Origin: Alkalinema sp. CACIAM 70d
GTDB taxonomy: Bacteria > Cyanobacteriota > Cyanobacteriia > Leptolyngbyales > Leptolyngbyaceae
NCBI GenBank assembly: GCA_002148405.1
Contig: MUGG01000133.1
Coordinates: 62,001 to 126,000 of the forward strand
Length of the DNA stretch: 64,000 nucleotides
Reading direction: 5' to 3'
Of this stretch, positions 53,166-60,700 are shown one piece after another. The first letter of the stretch is position 1. The number at the start of each line of letters is the position of its first letter. The notes beneath the pieces were generated by a model that did not search any database, was not told the DNA's origin, and worked only from the letters and a program-made list of their open reading frames with translations. Both the position numbers and the translations under genes were made by a program.

Positions 53166-54236
53166 ATGACGCAACGTAAGCGGGCATTGATTACAGGAAT
53201 TACCGGGCAGGATGGCTCCTATTTGAGCGAACTCTTGCTGGAGCAGGGCTATGAAGTTCACGGGATTATCCGTCGTACCTCCACCTTCAACACCGATCGG
53301 ATCGACCACATCTACGAAGATCCGCACGCAGAAGGGGCACGCCTATTCCTGCACTACGGTGACCTGACTGATGGCACTATGCTGGGTCGCATCATCGAAG
53401 AAGTTCAACCCCACGAAATTTACAACCTGGGTGCCCAGTCCCACGTTCGGGTCAGCTTTGACTCTCCGGAATACACTGCTGACAGCGTAGGGATGGGTGC
53501 TCTGCGCCTACTAGAAGCTGTGCGGGACTACCAGCAACGCACTGGCAATGAAGTGCGTTATTACCAAGCCGGTTCTTCCGAAATGTACGGCAAAGTACTG
53601 GAAGTACCCCAGAGCGAACTAACCCCCTTCTATCCCCGCAGCCCCTACGCCTGCGCCAAGGTCTTTGCCCACTGGCAAACCGTTAACTACCGCGAGTCCT
53701 ACAATCTATTTGCCTGCAACGGGATTTTGTTTAACCATGAATCTCCCCGTCGGGGCGAAACCTTTGTGACCCGCAAAATTACCCGCGCAGTCGCTCGCAT
53801 TGCGGCTGGGAAACAAAAGAAATTGTTCATGGGCAACCTGGATTCCAAGCGGGACTGGGGTTATGCCAAGGACTACGTGCGGGCCATGTGGCTGATGTTG
53901 CAGCAATCCGAACCCGACGATTACGTTGTAGCAACGGGTGAAACCCACTCGGTCAAAGAATTCCTCGATCTCGCCTTTGGTCGGGTGAATCTGGACTGGG
54001 AACAGTATGTGGAGTTTGATCCTCGCTACCTGCGTCCGGCGGAAGTGGATTTGCTGATTGGCACCCCTGCGAAGGCGAAGGAAAAACTGGGTTGGGAACC
54101 CTCCGTTACCTTTGAAGAATTGGTCAATATCATGGTGGATGCGGATCTGCGGGCCGTCGGAATTGACGCCCCCGCTGGCCCGGTGAATTCTGAGAATGCG
54201 ATCGTGCGGGAAAACGTAGCCGCGATGTCTTTCTAG
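53166..54236 (+). CDS. gmd: GDP-mannose 4,6-dehydratase
   Basis: A 356-residue short-chain dehydrogenase/reductase. T-G-I-T-G-Q-D-G-S-Y-L near residue 12 is the NADP-binding motif. G-S-S-E-M-Y-G near residue 136 (Ser/Thr of the triad) and Y-P-R-S-P-Y-A-C-A-K near 156 (Tyr and Lys) complete the catalytic site, and R-R-T-S-T-F-N-T-D-R-I is the cofactor loop. It makes GDP-4-keto-6-deoxymannose, the precursor of GDP-fucose and GDP-rhamnose. ATG 53166 follows a GGAAAG site. The next gene, fcl, converts this intermediate to GDP-L-fucose. Confidence 0.97.
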   Translation: MTQRKRALITGITGQDGSYLSELLLEQGYEVHGIIRRTSTFNTDRIDHIYEDPHAEGARLFLHYGDLTDGTMLGRIIEEVQPHEIYNLGAQSHVRVSFDSPEYTADSVGMGALRLLEAVRDYQQRTGNEVRYYQAGSSEMYGKVLEVPQSELTPFYPRSPYACAKVFAHWQTVNYRESYNLFACNGILFNHESPRRGETFVTRKITRAVARIAAGKQKKLFMGNLDSKRDWGYAKDYVRAMWLMLQQSEPDDYVVATGETHSVKEFLDLAFGRVNLDWEQYVEFDPRYLRPAEVDLLIGTPAKAKEKLGWEPSVTFEELVNIMVDADLRAVGIDAPAGPVNSENAIVRENVAAMSF

Positions 54237-54301
54237 ATGCATCACTCTAGATGCGTTACTTTCAGCGATTTCTCCTGAGGAGATAGCAAATTTTGGAATA
54301 G

Positions 54302-54335
54302 GGACTGAGGGCATCTCAATAGGCTTTCTCAGTCC
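54302..54335 (+). terminator. Terminator after gmd
   Basis: Perfect 8-bp arms GGACTGAG (54302-54309) and CTCAGTCC (54328-54335), followed by TTATTTGT. The arms are identical to those of the hairpin at 3528-3555. Confidence 0.75.
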
Positions 54336-54345
54336 TTATTTGTAG

Positions 54346-54390
54346 GTTCTGAACTGATACGTTCTGAACTTGTAAGTTCTTAGTTGCAAG
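54346..54390. repeat. Three degenerate tandem copies of a 15-bp unit
   Basis: GTTCTGAACTGATAC, GTTCTGAACTTGTAA and GTTCTTAGTTGCAAG lie head to tail at 54346-54390, directly after the gmd terminator and 60 bp before fcl. Confidence 0.8.
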
Positions 54391-54448
54391 ATCTTGAGCC
54401 ACTTTTCAAGAGACCCAGAAGTTTTCACAGCATGAGGCTAGACAAACC

Positions 54449-55399
54449 ATGACTTCAGCCGCGATCGATCTTTCTAATAAGCGCATTGTCGTCACAGGCG
54501 GTGCCGGCTTTCTCGGTAAACAGGTAGTGAAGCAATTAATCGCTGCCGGAGCCAATCCTGATAAGATTTCCATCCCCCGATCGAAGGACTATGACCTGCG
54601 GCAATGGGAAGCCTGCCAACGGGCCGTTGCTAACCAGGATATTGTGATCCACCTTGCGGCCCACGTCGGCGGCATTGGCCTAAACCGGGAAAAACCCGCC
54701 GAATTGTTCTACGACAACCTGATGATGGGCACGCAACTGATCCATGCGGCCCATCAAGCAGGCGTAGAGAAATTTACCTGCGTTGGTACCATTTGCGCCT
54801 ATCCCAAATTCACCCCGGTGCCCTTCAGAGAAGAAGACATTTGGAACGGCTATCCCGAGGAAACCAACGCCCCCTATGGTGTTGCTAAAAAAGCGCTCTT
54901 GGTACAGCTTCAGTCCTATCGTCAGCAGTACGGGTTTAACGGCATTTACCTACTGCCTGTGAATCTCTACGGACCGGAAGATAACTTCGATCCCCGCAGT
55001 TCCCACGTGATTCCGGCGCTGATTCGGAAAGTCCACGAAGCGCAACTCCGGGGAGACAAAGAAATTCCGGTCTGGGGCGACGGTAGCCCAACGCGGGAAT
55101 TTTTGTATTCGGAAGACGCTGCCCGAGGCATTGTCATGGGCACCACTTCCTACAACCACGAAGATCCAGTCAACTTGGGCACCAATCGGGAAATTTCCAT
55201 TAAGGATCTGATCGAACTAATTTGCAAGTTGATGGAATTCGACGGCGAAATTGTTTGGGAAACGGAGCAACCCAACGGCCAACCCCGCCGCTGTTTGGAT
55301 ACCCAACGGGCTAAGGAGCGGTTTGGGTTTGAAGCGAAGGTTAGCTTTGAAGAAGGGCTGAAAAATACGATCGAGTGGTATCGGGCCAACGGTCAGTAA
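54449..55399 (+). CDS. fcl: GDP-L-fucose synthase
   Basis: A 316-residue short-chain dehydrogenase/reductase that epimerises and reduces GDP-4-keto-6-deoxymannose to GDP-L-fucose with NADPH. V-T-G-G-A-G-F-L-G near residue 15 is the cofactor motif. G-T-I-C-A-Y-P near residue 113 and N-A-P-Y-G-V-A-K-K near 143 (Tyr and Lys) carry the active site; H-V-I-P-A-L-I-R-K near 190 is a substrate loop. It starts at ATG 54449 after GAGG and is followed by a terminator. It functions with gmd 212 bp upstream, although a terminator between them suggests they have separate transcripts or partial read-through. Confidence 0.97.
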   Translation: MTSAAIDLSNKRIVVTGGAGFLGKQVVKQLIAAGANPDKISIPRSKDYDLRQWEACQRAVANQDIVIHLAAHVGGIGLNREKPAELFYDNLMMGTQLIHAAHQAGVEKFTCVGTICAYPKFTPVPFREEDIWNGYPEETNAPYGVAKKALLVQLQSYRQQYGFNGIYLLPVNLYGPEDNFDPRSSHVIPALIRKVHEAQLRGDKEIPVWGDGSPTREFLYSEDAARGIVMGTTSYNHEDPVNLGTNREISIKDLIELICKLMEFDGEIVWETEQPNGQPRRCLDTQRAKERFGFEAKVSFEEGLKNTIEWYRANGQ

Positions 55400-55453
55400 G
55401 TCCTGAAATTTTCCACAAGCCAGAAGCAATTTCTGCTGATTCCATGTACAAAC

Positions 55454-55473
55454 GGGAGCTAATCTTAGCTCCC
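55454..55473 (+). terminator. Terminator after fcl
   Basis: GGGAGCTAA (55454-55462) and TTAGCTCCC (55465-55473) form a near-perfect palindromic hairpin followed by TCTTTTG. Confidence 0.8.
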
Positions 55474-55583
55474 TCTTTTGTAACCAGGTGTTAGCAGGGT
55501 TTTATAAGCAGGACACTTTTGTGGCTAGGGTAGGGAGATAGGATTGAGACATCGACTATCGCAGCAAGCTAGAAAGGGTTCCC

Positions 55584-56186
55584 ATGGGCGTAACGGAACA
55601 TGAGTCCAACACAACAATAATGACGCTGGCTGAATATTTAGCCTATGACGATGGCACCGACACCCGCTACGAACTGGTGAACGGAGAACGATATCCCATG
55701 CCTTCTGAGAGTGATCTAAATAATCTGATCGCGATCGTGCTGCTGGCAGAATTTCTGAAGTTCCTGCCACCCATGCACCTGCGACGGGGAACCGAACTCG
55801 TCACCAGTGGGACAAGGGCAACCATCCGCATTCCAGATTTAATGATTTTGACTGATGAGCTGATCACTCTCCTCAGCGGTGCAAGCCGCAGTCTCATCAC
55901 CCTGGATATGCCACCCCCCGTTTTGGTCATTGAAATTGCCTCCCCCGGAGTCAGCAACCAAGACCGAGACTATCGGTTCAAGCGATCGGAATATGCAGCC
56001 CGAGGCATTGAAGAATATTGGATTGTGGATCCTACACAAGCAAAAGTGACCCTCTTCACTTTGGTCGCTGGATTTTATGAAGAACAGATTTTCACAAAGC
56101 ACGATCGCATTGCCTCGCCCCATTACCCTGACTTTAGCTTGACCGTAGCGCAACTCCTACAAAGTGGCAATTCCACGGGCGGCTAG
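55584..56186 (+). CDS. Uma2 family (PD-D/E-x-K) endonuclease-like protein
   Basis: A 200-residue protein of the Uma2/DUF820 family, widespread and multicopy in cyanobacteria. D-T-R-Y-E-L-V-N-G-E near residue 27, R-I-P-D-L-M near residue 90 and V-L-V-I-E-I-A-S-P near 112, with Y-R-F-K-R-S-E-Y near 130 and E-E-Y-W-I-V-D-P, match the restriction-endonuclease-like core. The biological role is unproven. It starts at ATG 55584 (or 55620). Its stop overlaps by four bases the stop of the convergent thioredoxin-NHL gene. Confidence 0.9.
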   Translation: MGVTEHESNTTIMTLAEYLAYDDGTDTRYELVNGERYPMPSESDLNNLIAIVLLAEFLKFLPPMHLRRGTELVTSGTRATIRIPDLMILTDELITLLSGASRSLITLDMPPPVLVIEIASPGVSNQDRDYRFKRSEYAARGIEEYWIVDPTQAKVTLFTLVAGFYEEQIFTKHDRIASPHYPDFSLTVAQLLQSGNSTGG

Positions 56187-57637
56187 AACCGACAAATTCC
56201 CGGCGGGCAAAGCTGCGGCAAGGGAAGAATGAATCGATCGCCCGTTTGCCAGTCCAGCCGTACAACTCGGTGTTGGTTGGTATCCGCTACAAACAGCCAG
56301 TTCTGGGCGATCGTTAATCCTGAAGGTTCTGCAAAATCCGTAAACATCGTTTCGCATTGTCCCGTCGCAGGGTTGACCCGTTTAATTTTGTGGTTGTAGG
56401 TATCCGCTACCCAGAGATCAGGTTGATTACCCGATGGATCAAATGCCAGCCCTAAACAATGTTGCAGCCGTACCCCTTCACCTTGGCCATCCCGATCGCC
56501 AAAATCATAGAGATTCCCCGATCCACAAACGCTCGTCACGATCGCATTCCCACCTAGCGCAATAGCCCGGATTGTACTGCTTTCACCATCTGCTACAAAG
56601 AGCGATCGGCCATCCGTAGCCAACCCACTCGGCTGAGCAAAGGCTGCCCTCTCTGCAATGCCGTCAAAACAACCTTCCGCCCCAGTTCCCGCCCAGGTTT
56701 GTAACTGTCCTGTTGCAACATTTAATCGCCAAATTTGATGGGATCCGGCCATGGCAATCCAGAGGGCGCGATCGTGCCAGAGCACATCCCAGGGGGAATT
56801 TAAGGCGACGTGCTGTGCCAGTCCGCCGTGGGGATGGAGCCAGGAACTTTGAACCCCTGTTCCCGCGATCGTGCTGACCTGCGTAGTTTTCAAATCAATT
56901 TTGCGAATGGCATGATTGCCCGTATCGGCCACGTATAAGACTTGCTTCTCTGGATCCAGCGCTAACCCTTGCGGATGGGAGAACTGAGCCGCAATGCCGT
57001 CACCATCCTGAAATCCCGCCTGTCCCTGCCCGATCGTTTGGCTCATCTGTTCCAAAAAATCAGTCACGACAATACGATGGTGACCAGAATCGGCAATGAA
57101 GAGGCGATCGGAGGCGTGATCGGCCAGCACTTTACCGGGAAATCGTAGAGATTCTAGGTGCGGGTCGGGGGGTGGCGGGAGCGCGATGGCGGGGGTAGCC
57201 TCGGAGCCTACGAGTGCCTGTAAAGCGGATTCAATTCGAGCCAACTGTCCTTCCCCGATCGCCGTCAATACGACATAGCCCTGGGCATCAATCAGCACAA
57301 AGGTTGGATAGGCCCGCACCGCATAGGCATCCCAAATCCGTCGATCGTGATCCACAACCACGGGATGGCGGATGCCGTAACGCGCGATCGCGCCTTGAAT
57401 TCCTGCGATCGTATTTTCTGCATCAAATTTCGCCGTATGTACACCGATCAGCGTTAGGCGCGAGTGATACTTTTCCGCCAGATGGTGCAGCTCTGGCAAA
57501 ATGTGCAGGCAGTTGATACAGCCGTAGGTCCAGAAATCCAACAAAATAGGCTGCCCCCGCAATGACGAGATCGAGAGAGCAGCACTATTCAACCAAGTTA
57601 AATTTTGAGGAAACTGGGGTGCACGCACACGAACCAT
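56183..57637 (-). CDS. Thioredoxin-like domain fused to NHL beta-propeller (NHLRC2/SOQ1-like)
   Basis: A 484-residue protein. Residues about 15-145 form a thioredoxin-like domain with C40-I-N-C43 in D-F-W-T-Y-G-C-I-N-C-L-H, then A-Y-P-T-F-V-L-I-D near residue 110. Residues about 165-480 form an NHL propeller with repeated V-A-D-T-x-N-H and similar motifs (I-A-D-S-G-H-H-R-I, V-A-D-T-G-N-H-A-I, V-A-D-T-Y-N-H-K-I, V-A-D-T-N-Q-H-R-V). Human NHLRC2 and the lumenal part of plant SOQ1 share this architecture and a CCINC site; here the first Cys is Gly. There is no signal peptide, so a cytoplasmic location is likely. A redox partner function is inferred. Confidence 0.9.
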   Translation of the reverse strand: MVRVRAPQFPQNLTWLNSAALSISSLRGQPILLDFWTYGCINCLHILPELHHLAEKYHSRLTLIGVHTAKFDAENTIAGIQGAIARYGIRHPVVVDHDRRIWDAYAVRAYPTFVLIDAQGYVVLTAIGEGQLARIESALQALVGSEATPAIALPPPPDPHLESLRFPGKVLADHASDRLFIADSGHHRIVVTDFLEQMSQTIGQGQAGFQDGDGIAAQFSHPQGLALDPEKQVLYVADTGNHAIRKIDLKTTQVSTIAGTGVQSSWLHPHGGLAQHVALNSPWDVLWHDRALWIAMAGSHQIWRLNVATGQLQTWAGTGAEGCFDGIAERAAFAQPSGLATDGRSLFVADGESSTIRAIALGGNAIVTSVCGSGNLYDFGDRDGQGEGVRLQHCLGLAFDPSGNQPDLWVADTYNHKIKRVNPATGQCETMFTDFAEPSGLTIAQNWLFVADTNQHRVVRLDWQTGDRFILPLPQLCPPGICRF

Positions 57638-57709
57638 GGGTCTAGCTCAGGGTTAACCGCAAAGGACTAATTCCCAGCGTTGCACAATTGCACCTGTTGA
57701 CGATCGCTA

Positions 57710-60700
57710 TTATTTCTCAGCTTCAGACACCGCTTTGTTAGGTAGAGCGGAACTGGTCGCAGGCTTAACTGGAACTGAGATCGGAGCCACATCAGCCGCT
57801 TTAACTGGGGCAACCACTTTAGCTGGAGTAGCCGGTTTCGCTGGTTGTCCGATTGTGGGTGCACGATCGATTTTTACTGTAGGAGCAGACTGAGCAGATG
57901 AACTTGACTCCGGTGCGCCCAAATTGGGCAGTTTAATTTGCTCCTTCAGCTGATTAAAGAAACTGCCAAAGGTCTGACCTAGCTGGGAAGGAGCACCGTC
58001 TACCTCAGCAGGCTTAGTTGACGTTTTGACCTCTGGAGATTTTGGAGTTGGTGCCGATTTCTCTGGGGCGATCGTTTTCTCTGGGGCGGTCGTGGCCTTA
58101 GGAACCGCAGGGACTCCAGAAGACACAACCTTGGGGGTACCTTCTGTTGCTTTAGGTGCGATAGCAGGTACGGCTTTGGGAGTTACTACCGTTTTAGGCG
58201 AGACGATCGAGGGACTTGGCTTAGCTACTGGCGTCGCCCCCAATGGCTGAGACGCTGGTGACTTAGACGCCGATGGTTTGGACACTGGTGGTTTAGACGC
58301 TCCAGGCGCACTCAACTTAGACGCTGGAGAAGGCGATGCAGATAACCCTGGCTGCCCCACAGGTTTGCTCGTTGTCACCACTGTTTTTGGAGCCACCACT
58401 GTTTTTGTCACGGTGGACTTCACAGGGGTTATAGATTGCGAACCTGACTTCGGCTGCGTCGCCTGAGGTGCAGGCTTAGGCGATGCGGTTGGAACAACCA
58501 CAGATTTAGCCACAGGCGTGATCTTCACCTCAGGCTGTTTTACAGTCACTGCTTTGGGAGGATTGGTTAAGGCTTCTGGGCGAGCGATCGGACGAGCAGC
58601 AGGAGCCGTTTTTGTCACCGTTGGGGCGGAAGGAGGAACAGATTGTTTGACCTCTTGCTTCACCTCAGCGCTTTTCACCACTGGCTTAGCAGCTTCTGGC
58701 TTAGAAACTTCTGGCTTAGAAACTTCTGGCTTAGAAACTTCTGGCTTAGTAGCTTCTGGCTTAGAAACTTCTGGCTTAGAAACTTCTGGCTTAGAAACTT
58801 CTGGCTTAGCAGCTTCCGGTTTAACCGTATCAGCAGATTTCTTAAACCGTTCCAGGAAGCTATTCAACGGATTGGCCTCTGGAGTTGCGATCGCGCTAGG
58901 TTTAATTGCGCCAGGTGTAACCGAAGTCGGTTTAGCCGATGCAGACCCCTGGGGCTTGACCACAGGCTGCCGATCGTCCGCTTGTTTCAAGCGCTTGACG
59001 AGTTCATCCAAACTTTCCGGTTGGGACACCGGAGCAGGCGTCGCCACGGGCGCAGGTTTTGGAGCGGCAATATTAACCTTGGGCGCTGCGGGTGTCGGCA
59101 CTGCAATTGCAGGAACCTTAGGCGCAGCCACTTTCGGGGCAATTGGTGGAGCAGCGGGGGCCGGAGGCGAGATCGTGACGGTTGGTTTAGGCGCGACTGG
59201 TTTCGCTGTGACCGTCGGACTTGCCTTCACGACAGGTTGCACTGTGGGGCTACCAGCAGGTTTAACCGTTGGTTTCACCGGTGTAGAAACGGTCGGTTTC
59301 GCGATCGATTTCACCTCGGGCTTCACGGTTGCCTTCGGTTCTACAGACTTCGGTGCGGGAGATTGAGGAGCCAACTTCGTCACTGGCTGCGGGGCTAGCT
59401 TGCTCGGCTCCGGCTTTTTAGCTTCCGACTTAGCTTCCAGTTTGGCATCGGGGGACGGTGCTGACGATTTTACCGTTGGTGTAGTGACGGGTTTAGTCGT
59501 CGCAGGTTTAGCCGTTGCGGGGGGTTGGGCGATCGGTGGAACCGCTGATTTCTTATCAGACTTCACCGCTGACTGGCTGTCCGGTTTACTCTCCGGCTTT
59601 TGGAACCGTTCTAAAAATCCCTTGAGAGGATTTTCAATTTTCTCCGGTGCGGTCGGAGTGGGGGCAGCTTTTGCCGCTGGTTTGCTCGTCGTTACAGACT
59701 GAGGCGCGATCGCCGGGGCAATCGGTTTAGCCGCTGGAACTACGGGTTTCACCGTTGGGACGATCGCTGGAGCCACGGGAGCTTTCGGGGCGACCTTGAC
59801 CGCAGAGGCCGCAGGTGCTTTTGCCTCAGATTTTTTCTCTGCTGGAGCGGCCTTCACCGCTGGGCTGGTTTTAGCTGGACTCGTTGCAGTCGCTGGAGTC
59901 GTCTTTGGAGCAGCTTTGGGCGCGATCGTTGACGCAGGGGTTTCAGCCGCTTTTGGAGCCGTTGTCGGCGCAGTCGTTGCTGGCTGACGGAACTGCTTGA
60001 AGAAGGCACCTAACGCATTCTGAGGGGATTGAGTTTCAGCTTTGGGTGCAGGCTTAGCGCTTTCAGGCTTAGCACTTTCAGGCTTAGCAACTTCAGGCTT
60101 CAGCGTTGTCACTCTTGCCGAAGGTGTCGGCGTCGGTGCTTTCGCCGCTGCGGGACTCGGCGCAACGGGTTTTACGATCGGAGATTTCGGCGCTTGCGGT
60201 TGTTTAGCCGCCGGTTGCTTCACCTCTGGTTGCTTGGCTTCCGGCTGCTTCACCGAGGACTTCACCGCTGGGGTCTCAGTGGGCAACGGTTTCACAACCT
60301 CGGGCTGCGTTTTAGCCTCGGGCTGGGCTGGAGAAGCTTTGCGGAAACGATCGAAGAAATTGCTGAAAGGCGACTCTTCCGCTGTGGCCTCAGGTTTCGC
60401 CCCTTCCGGTTTCACTGAGGAAGAAACAGAGGACGGTTTTTCAGGCACCTTCGTCTCTGGGGGTACCTTCGTCTCTGGCAATTTCGCCGCAGGTTTGACC
60501 GTTGGCGGAACAATGACCTTTGGTGCAAGCTTCACGGGTTCCGGAGTCTTCGCCTTCAGATCCGTGGGAATGGGCGTTTTCTCGATCGTCGGTTTAGCCT
60601 TCTCAGCTTCCGGCTTGGGTTGGGCGATCGCAGGTTTCAGTTCCTCCCGAACCTTGGGAGCCGGACTCACGAGCGGCGCAGGGGATGCCGCTGGAGAGGT

